Counted from the stretch's first letter, positions 1 to 5,808 are shown. The stretch: DNA of 7,871 nt from Chloroflexota bacterium (GCA_025350285.1 JANXYE010000439.1:1-7871); one strand, 5' to 3'. Numbers and translations are program-made. The notes: generated by a model not told the origin, from the sequence alone.

Positions 1-827
1 ATCCGGACCACGTCGCCCACGGTGCGCTGGAGGGTGTAGAGCGTTTGATCCTTGCCATCAAGGCGGACCGCCACGGTCCGGCCCTTGTCCAAACGGATCG
101 TCGTGCCCGCCGTCACGGACGCCGTGAGGCCGGGATGGACAAGGTCTCCTTCGCGCACGGTCATCCCGAGTTCGAGAAGCACATCCTGCACGGTCTGGGC
201 GGTCGAATCGATGGTCAGGCGGTAGGAATCGACGAGCACCGAGACGGGCCGCGCCCGGAGCACGGCGAGCCGTACCGGGATGGCGGCGGCGTTGGAAGGA
301 AGTCTTGGCACGGCCCGCGACGCGATGCTCGGCGAGTACAGCGTTCCCCGCGGGATCGCGAGCTGGCCATCGACGGTGACCCGGTCCCCCGGGTGCAAGT
401 CCACACCCGCATCGGCGAGCGCGCCGGCCACGGTGCTCGATTGCGTGCGAACCGCAAAGGTGGCGCCATCGACTGCGACGGTCACCGGCCGCGCCCGCTG
501 GACGGCGAGGCTGAGGTAGCGGCCACCCGTCCCTTCGAGGACGCGGTCGCCGGGGGCGAGGTCCAGCCCGGCGGCGGAAAGCGCCTCGGACTGGGGGCCA
601 AAGGTGGTGGAGACGCGATACGACTGTCCGTTTGTAAGGACCGTCACGTCTTTTTCAGGGAAAAGCTGGAAACCAACGACAGCAAGCAGCAGCACCACGA
701 AAATGGTGGCTGCATGATGCCGACCTCGAAAGTGGCGGGGGTGCAGCAAGAGGTCGGACCGGGCGGCGTGCTGTTCCGCGGCTCCCAGCCTTCCGCGATA
801 TCGCGGGGGCCGAAGTGCCTGGGCCAC
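1..827 (-). CDS. DUF348-repeat cell-surface protein (YabE/RpfB-like), 3' end beyond window
   Basis: The minus strand is open from a GTG at 825-827 to the window edge: 275 codons with no stop. The start is preceded by GAGGAG five bases upstream, a good ribosome site. A basic N-terminal stretch is followed by one hydrophobic segment at about residues 41-56, a signal anchor or signal peptide. Next come three similar blocks of about 45-60 residues (near 61-108, 115-160, 195-245), and a fourth begins near 250. Each has a valine-rich beta strand, a short strand, a helix ending in a G-[LVM]-x-[LV] turn, then PGD- or EGD-like residues. This is the DUF348 (ubiquitin-like) pattern of YabE and RpfB. In those families the repeats are normally followed by a G5 domain and a C-terminal 3D or lytic transglycosylase domain that remodels peptidoglycan; that part would lie outside the window. 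The family call is from recalled motifs; the catalytic type is unknown. Confidence 0.82.
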   Translation of the reverse strand, partial: MAQALRPPRYRGRLGAAEQHAARSDLLLHPRHFRGRHHAATIFVVLLLAVVGFQLFPEKDVTVLTNGQSYRVSTTFGPQSEALSAAGLDLAPGDRVLEGTGGRYLSLAVQRARPVTVAVDGATFAVRTQSSTVAGALADAGVDLHPGDRVTVDGQLAIPRGTLYSPSIASRAVPRLPSNAAAIPVRLAVLRARPVSVLVDSYRLTIDSTAQTVQDVLLELGMTVREGDLVHPGLTASVTAGTTIRLDKGRTVAVRLDGKDQTLYTLQRTVGDVVR

Positions 828-850
828 GTTCACTCCTCGGTGAGACTTTT

Positions 851-882
851 ACGCCCCCGCTGGCTGCGGGGTACAGGGGCGT
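851..882 (-). other. Stem-loop between SRP RNA and DUF348 gene
   Basis: ACGCCCC (851-857) can pair with GGGGCGT (876-882), and an alternative inner stem pairs CCCCGC (855-860) with GCGGGG (866-871). The hairpin lies 16 nt past the SRP RNA 3' end and just before the ribosome site of the DUF348 gene. No T-tract follows it on the minus strand (AAAAG follows), so it is not a classical intrinsic terminator. It could be a processing or attenuation structure, or simply a GC-rich inverted repeat. Confidence 0.3.
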
Positions 883-898
883 GGGGTGGGATTAGTCA

Positions 899-1166
899 GG
901 CCGTGCACCTGCCGTTGTCCTGGCCCCCAGGCTTACCCATTGCCGACCAGCTCGGACCCGGTTGACTGCGGCACCCGGAGACATCCACTTATGGCTGCTT
1001 CCTTCCGGACCTGACCAGGTTCATAGCGCTTCGCCGCGCAGGACCGGATCCTCAACGCCGGTGTGGCAGGGGTAGTCCCCAGAGACACAAGCCGAAGACA
1101 GTAATTCAACCCCGCTATAGCGGATTGCGGGTGCAGGACACCGCTAGCTCCCCATCTAGCACGGCC
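899..1166 (-). ncRNA. ffs: Signal recognition particle RNA, large bacterial type with Alu domain
   Basis: The RNA of the signal recognition particle binds Ffh and targets nascent membrane and secreted proteins. The minus strand carries the S-domain core GGTCAGGTCCGGAAGGAAGC, with the GGAA tetraloop at 1003-1006. The 5' half carries Alu-domain sequence like that of Bacillus scRNA: GCCGTGCTAG, GGGGAGCTAGCGGTG and GCAATCCGCTATAGC. The ends pair perfectly: GGCCGTGC (1159-1166) with GCACGGCC (899-906), giving a 268-nt RNA, close to the roughly 270 nt of the Bacillus RNA. The long arm is also supported by a 9-bp helix, GGATCCGGT with ACCGGGTCC (one G-U pair), plus outer ACCGGC/GCTGGT and TACCC/GGGTA helices. 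Open frames crossing this region are not genes. The ends are inferred from pairing and the promoter and could be off by a few bases. Confidence 0.96.
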
Positions 1167-1172
1167 GGGGAC

Positions 1173-1202
1173 ACCGTAGCCCACCGCTCTAGAGGGGGTC
1201 AA
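1173..1202 (-). promoter_or_regulatory. Sigma70-like promoter of the SRP RNA
   Basis: On the minus strand, TTGACC (1197-1202) is a near-consensus -35 box. It is followed after 18 bp by TACGGT (1173-1178), which keeps the T, A and final T of a -10 box. The predicted RNA 5' end (G at 1166) lies 7 bases past the -10, the expected distance, so promoter and RNA end support each other. Confidence 0.65.
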
Positions 1203-1448
1203 TACGTTTTTCACATTCCATGACGCCTTGGTTTGGGAAAATCGCCACGCAATCTGGCCACTCTTTCTCCCTTCTGAACACTTCCAGCACAGCTGAATAC
1301 GCAACTGAACAGAATCCGGCCCAGATCTCTCGGGATCTTTTATGTCCCCTATAGACCCCACCCACGGAACCGGCCGCCAACGTTAACCCGCTGCCGCCCT
1401 ATATCCTAAAATCGCATACATCACTCTGGGGAATCCGCCGCTAAGCCG

Positions 1449-1476
1449 CCCACAGGTTCGAATCTGAAGCCCTGGG
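1449..1476 (-). terminator. Candidate terminator hairpin after the biotin carrier gene
   Basis: CCCAGG (minus strand, 1471-1476) pairs with CCTGTGGG (1449-1456) with one bulged T, and TTC/GAA can pair inside. It starts 8 nt past the stop codon of the carrier gene, the right place for an end to the three-gene minus-strand operon. No U-tract follows, so this is weak. In the rest of 1203-1484 I see no RNA gene or credible coding frame. Confidence 0.3.
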
Positions 1477-1484
1477 ACGACCGC

Positions 1485-2024
1485 TTAACCTTCGGGGGAA
1501 GCGTCTGGAGGGCGCAGCGCGACAAGCAGCTCGTTCGCCCGGACCCGCTGCCCCGCCGCGATCGGCACGCTCTCCACCACGCCCGCGCGCGGCGCACGTA
1601 GCTCATTGTTCATTTTCATGGACTCGATGATCAGCAGGACCTGGCCGCTCGCCACCTCGTCCCCCGGCCGGCAGCGGACTTCCACGATGGACCCGGCCAT
1701 GGGGGCCGTGACCTTGAACATGCCACCAGCCGCGGCCTCGCCCTGCACGCGCTGCCCCGGAGGCCGCCACGGTCCGACGGCGCAATCAAACGTGTGCCGC
1801 CCAACGGTCACGAACGCGCCGCCCCGCCGTCGCTGCAGATAGAGCTCCGTTGGACGGTTGTCGATCATAAGGAGATAGAGCTCGGAATCACCGACTCGCG
1901 ATAGCTCACACGTGAGCCACGCTTCTTCGTCTTCGCGCCGCACCTCAATGCGCCCATCTTCGCGCCGCACTTCGAAGCTGACGTCCTCGTCTTCATCGAG
2001 CCGGACTAGATACTTCTGGGCCAT
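1485..2024 (-). CDS. Biotin carboxyl carrier protein of an acyl-CoA carboxylase
   Basis: This 179-residue protein should carry the covalently bound biotin that shuttles carboxylate from the biotin carboxylase to a carboxyltransferase. The C-terminal biotinyl domain (about 104-172) has the TAPMAGSI strand and the ESMKM motif with the acceptor lysine at K137. The first 90 or so residues are strand-rich and acidic (LTCELSRVGDSELYLLMIDN and following). They look like the BT linker domain of propionyl- or methylcrotonyl-CoA carboxylase alpha subunits rather than the Ala/Pro-rich linker of E. coli AccB. The ATG at 2022-2024 is chosen because AAGGAG (2031-2036) sits 6 bases before it; a longer frame from 2072 has no such support. 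The gene overlaps the biotin carboxylase stop by 19 nt, which suggests translational coupling. The acyl-CoA substrate cannot be told without the carboxyltransferase. Confidence 0.9.
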   Translation of the reverse strand: MAQKYLVRLDEDEDVSFEVRREDGRIEVRREDEEAWLTCELSRVGDSELYLLMIDNRPTELYLQRRRGGAFVTVGRHTFDCAVGPWRPPGQRVQGEAAAGGMFKVTAPMAGSIVEVRCRPGDEVASGQVLLIIESMKMNNELRAPRAGVVESVPIAAGQRVRANELLVALRPPDASPEG

Positions 2025-3559
2025 CGTCCCGCTCCTTGTGAGAGTGCCGCGCCGCTCATCCGCTCCCGCCACGCGGATGCCTTCTGCGAGCCGTGTCCAT
2101 TCAGCACCCCGTTGCCGTTTCCGTTACTGGCGGCGCCCCGCTCGGCGGAGTCGCCAGACGTGACCATCAACAAGCTTGCGAGCTGGGCCACAAGCTTTTG
2201 CTGCTCCAGGCCCTCAACCGCGGACACCTGGTGCCGATCGAGGAACCCTGTATCGAAATTGCCAGACTTGAAGTCATCCATCCCCAGGATCTCCTGGAGA
2301 TACGGGATGTTCGTCGCCACACCGACGACCCGGAACTCGGCCAGCGCGCGGCGCATACGCATAATTGCACCATCCCGCGTACGGCCCCACGCCGTCACCT
2401 TCGCCAGCAGCGAATCGTAGTCTGGCGTCACTTCGATGCCGTCGTACAGCGCGCTTTCGACGCGAATGCCAGGCCCGGCGGGTTCGCGCGCGAGCACGAT
2501 CTTCCCAACCGACGGCAAAAAGCCGTTAAACGGGTCTTCGGCCACAATGCGGCACTCGATCGCCCAGCCGCGCGTCAGCAGCTCCGTCTCGTCGTACGGC
2601 AACTCCTGGCCGAAGGCGACGAGGATCTGGTCTTTCACGAGATCGGTGCCGGTCGTCAGCTCCGTCACCGGGTGCTCGACCTGCAACCGGGTGTTCATTT
2701 CGAGGAAGTAGTACTCGCCGGTGGCCGTCAACAGGAACTCGACCGTCCCAACGTTATGGTAATTGGCGGCCCGCGCGATGCGGACAGCGTCGCGGCTCAA
2801 TTTGCGCCGCAGTTCCGGAGTGACCGCGATGCTCGGGCACTCCTCGATAATCTTCTGGTGGCGGCGCTGGATGGAGCATTCGCGCTCGCCGACGGCCACG
2901 ATGTTCCCGTGCTTGTCGCCGATCACCTGGACTTCGATATGGCGCACGAAGCTCAGGTGCTTCTCGATGTAGATCGTCGCGTTGCCGAAAGCCGCCTGTG
3001 CTTCCTGCATGCAACGTTCGGCGGCGTTTGCGAATTCGCCGGCGTTCTGGACGATCCGGATGCCGCGGCCGCCACCACCCGCCGCCGCTTTCACCATCAC
3101 GGGAAAGCCGATCTGTTCGGCGATCGCGATCGCGTCGGTGATGGAGGTAACTTCCGGCGACCCGGGGACCACCGGGAGGTTGGCCGAGATCGCCATCGCG
3201 CGCGCGGCAATCTTGTCACCGAGGGCGCGCATCGAAGCCGGCGAAGGGCCGATGAAGGTGAGCCCAGCCTTCTCGACCGCTTCCGCGAAGTCGGCATTTT
3301 CCGCCAGGAATCCGTACCCCGGGTGGATTGCGTCGGCCCCGCAGGCGAGCGCCGTGGCGATGATCTTGTCGCCATCGAGGTAGCTCAGGCGCGCGTTCGC
3401 GGGGCCGATGTTGTGAGCCTCATCCGCGTAGCGCACATGCTGCGAGAGCCGATCCACGTCAGAATAGACGGCGACCGAATGGATATCGAGGTCACGCAGG
3501 GCGCGGACGATACGCAGGGCGATTTCGCCCCTGTTGGCGACGAGCACTTTTTTGAACAT
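2006..3559 (-). CDS. accC: Biotin carboxylase subunit of acetyl-/propionyl-CoA carboxylase
   Basis: This enzyme uses ATP and bicarbonate to carboxylate biotin on the carrier protein. The 517-residue product opens with MFKKVLVANRGEIA, the classic family N-terminus, which fixes the start at 3557-3559 although the ribosome site is weak. The biotin carboxylase N-domain spans about 1-115, ATP-grasp about 116-315, and the C-domain about 335-443. Key residues match E. coli AccC: K116, K157 before the glycine loop GGGGRG (161-166), H207, K236 (QRRHQK), E274, then E287, N289 and R291 in EMNTRLQVEHP, and R337. All catalytic positions look intact. It is about 70 residues longer than E. coli AccC. The tail has a helix (EQQKLVAQLASLL), a Gly/Asn-rich stretch near 479-490 and a basic end overlapping the carrier gene. 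It could serve acetyl-, propionyl- or another acyl-CoA, or pyruvate carboxylase, so accC is a family-level label. Confidence 0.95.
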   Translation of the reverse strand: MFKKVLVANRGEIALRIVRALRDLDIHSVAVYSDVDRLSQHVRYADEAHNIGPANARLSYLDGDKIIATALACGADAIHPGYGFLAENADFAEAVEKAGLTFIGPSPASMRALGDKIAARAMAISANLPVVPGSPEVTSITDAIAIAEQIGFPVMVKAAAGGGGRGIRIVQNAGEFANAAERCMQEAQAAFGNATIYIEKHLSFVRHIEVQVIGDKHGNIVAVGERECSIQRRHQKIIEECPSIAVTPELRRKLSRDAVRIARAANYHNVGTVEFLLTATGEYYFLEMNTRLQVEHPVTELTTGTDLVKDQILVAFGQELPYDETELLTRGWAIECRIVAEDPFNGFLPSVGKIVLAREPAGPGIRVESALYDGIEVTPDYDSLLAKVTAWGRTRDGAIMRMRRALAEFRVVGVATNIPYLQEILGMDDFKSGNFDTGFLDRHQVSAVEGLEQQKLVAQLASLLMVTSGDSAERGAASNGNGNGVLNGHGSQKASAWRERMSGAALSQGAGRWPRSI

Positions 3560-3624
3560 GGGTAACCGGTTCCGAAGGATACGAGGTCGGGTGGCGTGGG
3601 GCGAATCGACTGGACGCCCGGCCA

Positions 3625-3630
3625 ACTATA
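3625..3630 (-). promoter_or_regulatory. Possible internal -10 box upstream of biotin carboxylase
   Basis: TATAGT on the minus strand matches TATAAT in five of six bases. It lies in the 86-nt gap between the DRTGG gene and the biotin carboxylase, about 65 nt before the ATG. No convincing -35 box stands 16-18 bp upstream. It could give the carboxylase genes a transcript independent of the upstream gene. Confidence 0.25.
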
Positions 3631-3645
3631 GACGGCAGAGGGGAC

Positions 3646-4515
3646 TCAGCGCCCGAGCTGCTCGAACAGTCCGGATTCTTCGAGCAGCGCCGACATCCGG
3701 TCCAGCTTCCGTTCGCCGACGAACCGCGTGCGGTCGAAGATCCCTTCGAGCGCAATCACCGTGTTCTCCGTGTCCGTCCGGGAGAGCAGCACCGGGATCC
3801 CTTTTGCCGTGGCGACATCAAACAGGTACTCGGATGGGCGCCGTCCGCCGGTGAGGATGAGGCAGGCCGGGTCCGACTGGATCGCCGCGAGGTGCTGGTC
3901 CGTCTTGTCGAAACGCACGACCACGGCCTTGGAATCGAAGCGTTTGAAATACGGCTGGCCGGCGTCCGAGCCGATCGGTGCGATCACGAGGTGGTCGCAG
4001 GTCGTGTCCGCGACATCTCCTTCGACCAGGATCTCGGCGCGAAGCGTCTGCCGCGCTTCCTCCACGCTGAAGCCGGCGAGCGTCCGGTCATCGCCAAGGA
4101 GGACGGCCATCGGGCCTCCCTCAGGGCGTTCGGTCTTCAGGCGCGGCACGCCGCCGGCCGCGGTCACCACAACGGCGGCAACACCCTCGGCGACGGCTTT
4201 GGGGGCAGCGCCGCGCGCGACAACCACCGTAGCCGCTCCAGGTACGCTCAGCTGCACCGTGTCGTCCGTCTCGACCACGAGCAACGCACGATCGGCGGGA
4301 TCGACAATCTCGGCGGAAGGGACAGGCGAAGCCGCCGAGCCAGGGACGAACGAAAGGGCAGCGAAGTAGGCCGCATCCGCGTGCGCGGCCGGTCCCCCCG
4401 TAACGCGCGCAAGGCGAACGGCCAATCCCTGGTAGGCGAAATGGCGCGCGATAGCGGCCGCGACGCCGGTCTTCCCCGCGCCCGCTTCGTTCGACGTGAC
4501 GATAACGACTGGCAC
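3646..4515 (-). CDS. BioD-like P-loop protein with DRTGG domain (phosphotransacetylase-N-terminal-like)
   Basis: The 289-residue product opens with a strand, VPVVIVTSNEAGAGKTG, an atypical P-loop (GKT at residues 14-16) like that of dethiobiotin synthetase-type ATPases. After a degenerate middle region, residues about 135-250 carry a DRTGG-type domain, with LILTGGRRPS at 220-229 and PVLLSRTDTENT at 241-252. This layout resembles the N-terminal regulatory half of long phosphotransacetylases and stand-alone relatives found in several bacterial phyla. There is no phosphotransacetylase catalytic domain, so it is not an acetyl-transferring enzyme by itself. The GTG at 4513-4515 is chosen because the P-loop strand begins there and the frame upstream is made of intergenic repeats; GGGGA about 7 bases before may be the ribosome site. 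It is first of three co-oriented genes ending in biotin-dependent carboxylase subunits. Its role is unknown; nucleotide or effector sensing is inference. Confidence 0.8.
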   Translation of the reverse strand: MPVVIVTSNEAGAGKTGVAAAIARHFAYQGLAVRLARVTGGPAAHADAAYFAALSFVPGSAASPVPSAEIVDPADRALLVVETDDTVQLSVPGAATVVVARGAAPKAVAEGVAAVVVTAAGGVPRLKTERPEGGPMAVLLGDDRTLAGFSVEEARQTLRAEILVEGDVADTTCDHLVIAPIGSDAGQPYFKRFDSKAVVVRFDKTDQHLAAIQSDPACLILTGGRRPSEYLFDVATAKGIPVLLSRTDTENTVIALEGIFDRTRFVGERKLDRMSALLEESGLFEQLGR

Positions 4516-4562
4516 ACTCCGTCCCCGGGCGCGAACAGCGCCAGCCCGATTGTGCGGCTCGC

Positions 4563-4586
4563 CGTGCCACCGTGCCACACGTGCCA
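4563..4586. repeat. Three direct repeats of CGTGCCA
   Basis: CGTGCCA occurs at 4563-4569, 4571-4577 and 4580-4586, starts 8 and 9 bp apart. The cluster lies in the divergent gap between the DRTGG gene (minus) and queD (plus). It could be a regulator-binding cluster or a micro-duplication; nothing in the sequence decides. Confidence 0.6.
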
Positions 4587-4595
4587 AGCGCACCT

Positions 4596-4644
4596 GGACT
4601 TCGGACTTGGGACTGACGACTCGGGACTCACAACTCGGTACTAT
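4596..4644 (+). repeat. Seven degenerate 7-bp tandem units, consensus GGACTNN
   Basis: Units begin at 4596, 4603, 4610, 4617, 4624, 4631 and 4638, exactly 7 bp apart. All keep ACT at positions 3-5, and four of seven begin with the full GGACT. The last unit (GTACTAT) supplies the -10 box of queD. One further 7-bp step (4645-4651) ends directly at the queD ATG. Confidence 0.75.
4639..4644 (+). promoter_or_regulatory. -10 box for queD, predicted leaderless transcript
   Basis: TACTAT (four of six to TATAAT) ends 7 bases before the queD ATG, so transcription would start at or next to the start codon. No Shine-Dalgarno sequence lies before that ATG, which agrees with a leaderless mRNA. No -35 box is clear: CTGACG at 4613-4618 would leave a 20-bp spacer. 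Confidence 0.5.
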
Positions 4645-4651
4645 CGTCCCC

Positions 4652-5137
4652 ATGCAGATATCCCGCCGGATCTCCGTCGAACGCAACCGCCTTCGCTTCG
4701 CCGCCGCCCACATGGCCACCTTCCAGGGCGACTGCGAACCGCTTCACGGCCACAACTACGACGTCTCGGTCGAACTCGAAGGGGACCTCACGGAAGAGTC
4801 CTGGGTGTGGGACTTCGGCGGACTGAAGCGCGCCACGAAGACGATCATCGACGAGCTCGACCACAAGTTCATCCTCCAGCGGGACAGCCGCGTCCTCGCC
4901 ATTCTCGAGACCGATTCGAGCTGGAAAATCTCGTTCGGTGGGCGCGGTTATGTCCTTCCCAAGTCCGACGTGATCGCCCTGCCCATCGACAATTCGACGG
5001 TCGAGCGCATGGCCGAATGGCTCGGCGGGCGCCTCCAGGCGTTCCTGCGTGAAGCTGGCGCGGTCAACATCCGCAAACTTTCCGTCGGGATCGAAGAGAT
5101 GCCGGGTCAAGCGGGCTGGTATACTGTCGAGATGTAA
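4652..5137 (+). CDS. queD: 6-carboxytetrahydropterin synthase / 6-pyruvoyl-tetrahydropterin synthase family (QueD-like)
   Basis: This cytosolic zinc enzyme family (COG0720) converts dihydroneopterin triphosphate to 6-carboxytetrahydropterin, for queuosine and other deazapurines, or to related pterins. The 161-residue product has the zinc histidines H20, H32 and H34, the latter two in CEPLHGH with the catalytic cysteine at C28. It also has the substrate-side motif WDFGGLK (53-59), the catalytic D70-H71 pair, and a late acidic motif GIEEMPG (146-152). The CExxHGH form combines the C of QueD-type and the E of folate-bypass (PTPS-III) enzymes. It is about 40 residues longer than E. coli QueD because of an insert at about 75-110. 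The ATG at 4652 is chosen because homology begins there; frame upstream encodes only repeat DNA. It is probably leaderless. The cysteine-rich gene follows after 25 nt. No other queuosine genes are in view, so the product could be 6-carboxy- or another tetrahydropterin. Confidence 0.88.
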   Translation: MQISRRISVERNRLRFAAAHMATFQGDCEPLHGHNYDVSVELEGDLTEESWVWDFGGLKRATKTIIDELDHKFILQRDSRVLAILETDSSWKISFGGRGYVLPKSDVIALPIDNSTVERMAEWLGGRLQAFLREAGAVNIRKLSVGIEEMPGQAGWYTVEM

Positions 5138-5159
5138 CCGGGGAGGCCCCGGGGAGGCC
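5138..5159 (+). repeat. Tandem 11-bp duplication carrying two ribosome-binding-site-like GGGGAGG motifs
   Basis: CCGGGGAGGCC occurs twice in a row (5138-5148 and 5149-5159), directly after the queD stop. The second copy places GGGGAGG about 6 bases before the ATG at 5163, a good Shine-Dalgarno; the first copy is a spare 11 bp upstream. The repeat can also fold on itself (GGCC/CCGG), which could partly mask the site. Confidence 0.65.
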
Positions 5160-5162
5160 GTG

Positions 5163-5708
5163 ATGCAGCTCGATTGGGACAAGGCGATCAATGAGATTCT
5201 CGCCGAGAAAATGGCCTGCCAGGCGTGCGGGACCATGGGCGATGAGCTGATTGTCGGCTACACGCGCAGCCTCGAAGCGGCCCAGTTCGCTGAGCGCTGC
5301 AACGAATGCGAAGACAAGAGCGACTGCGACGCGCGCAAGCTCGTCGTCGTCTGCGAGCCCTGCGCGTCGCAATACCGCGTCAACGGCGAACTGATGGACG
5401 AGACCGGCATGAAGTCCGTCCTTATGGAAGAGTGCCGCCGCAACCTTGATGAGTCCGTCGATTACCTCGCCACCTACTGGAAAGAGGACGCCGAGATCGA
5501 GTACGAGGACATGCAGAAAAGCCTCGCCGAAGTCGATCCGGAGCTCTTTAAGGAAGAGGACTCGTGGCGCCTCCGCCTCGAAGAGGAGTACCTCACACTG
5601 CACCGCTGGTTCCGTGAGAACCGCCGGCCCATCCCGGACCCGGGCTGGCGTTCGCAGTATGCCGAAGAGGTCATCTCAGTCGGCTACACCACCCTGCTCG
5701 GCGACTAG
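5163..5708 (+). CDS. Conserved-looking acidic cysteine-rich protein of unknown function
   Basis: I do not recognise this 181-residue protein. Its N-terminal third holds three CxxC pairs (C19/C22, C46/C49, C64/C67) plus C55, arranged like a zinc-ribbon or treble-clef metal site; the surroundings (MACQACG, RCNECEDKSDC, VVCEPC) suggest structural zinc rather than an iron-sulfur cluster. The rest, from about residue 84, is strongly acidic and likely helical, rich in E/D with several aromatics (YLATYW, LHRWFREN). There is no signal peptide or membrane segment, so it should be cytosolic. The ATG at 5163 is chosen for the GGGGAGG site before it; a longer frame from 5049 would overlap queD deeply. 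It follows queD by 25 nt on the same strand, so co-expression is likely, but a role in pterin or deazapurine metabolism is only guilt by association. Confidence 0.75.
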   Translation: MQLDWDKAINEILAEKMACQACGTMGDELIVGYTRSLEAAQFAERCNECEDKSDCDARKLVVVCEPCASQYRVNGELMDETGMKSVLMEECRRNLDESVDYLATYWKEDAEIEYEDMQKSLAEVDPELFKEEDSWRLRLEEEYLTLHRWFRENRRPIPDPGWRSQYAEEVISVGYTTLLGD

Positions 5709-5766
5709 CCCTCACCCCCGGCCCCCTCTCCCGATCGTTCCCCGGAAGGACGGGCGAGGGGGAGAG
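5709..5766. repeat. REP-like C-rich element, copy 1
   Basis: The element starts one base after the stop codon of the cysteine-rich gene with CCCTCACCCCC. Its first 26 bp (5709-5734) match a second copy at 7837-7862 in all but one base (G at 5720, A at 7848). CTCTCCC (5726-5732) can pair with GGGAGAG (5760-5766), enclosing a small TTCC/GGAA hairpin. It resembles the dispersed intergenic palindromic elements of many GC-rich genomes and sits in the gap between convergent genes. Confidence 0.7.
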
Positions 5767-5787
5767 CCGCTTTCGCGGATGAGCGGC
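5766..5787. terminator. Stem-loop between convergent genes, possible bidirectional terminator
   Basis: GCCGCT (5766-5771) pairs with AGCGGC (5782-5787) around a 10-base loop. It lies between the stop of the plus-strand cysteine-rich gene and the stop of the minus-strand oxidoreductase (5809). There is no T-tract on either strand, so termination here is inferred from position. Confidence 0.35.
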
Positions 5788-5808
5788 CGTGGATGTCTCC
5801 TGGTGTTC

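Noticed and set aside
828..898. Possible ydaO/c-di-AMP riboswitch, as found before rpfB-type genes in some bacteria
   Set aside because: Only 71 nt separate the SRP RNA from the start codon, too short for that riboswitch, and its conserved motifs are not seen.
45..965. 306-codon plus-strand open frame
   Set aside because: It is antisense to the DUF348 gene and runs into the SRP RNA; the minus-strand frame has a ribosome site, a membrane segment and repeated domains.
1323..1338. Palindrome AGATCT...GGATCT followed by TTTT on the plus strand, terminator-like
   Set aside because: The stem is only 6 bp including one G-U pair, and no plus-strand gene precedes it that it could terminate.
1454..1463. 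GGTTCGAATC, a tRNA T-loop-like sequence on the plus strand
   Set aside because: The flanks do not form a 5-bp T-stem, and no acceptor, D-arm or anticodon arm could be found around it on either strand. It is part of the hairpin downstream of the carrier gene.
2093..3565. 490-codon plus-strand open frame
   Set aside because: It lies antisense over the biotin carboxylase gene, whose catalytic residues are all present. Its translation has no family motif and reflects GC-rich third-position bias.
4516..4719. Longer N-terminus for the DRTGG protein, e.g. from the ATG at 4651-4653
   Set aside because: CATG at 4651-4654 gives an ATG on both strands, but the extra residues would be encoded by the heptamer and CGTGCCA repeats. 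The P-loop strand that normally opens such proteins starts at the GTG at 4515.
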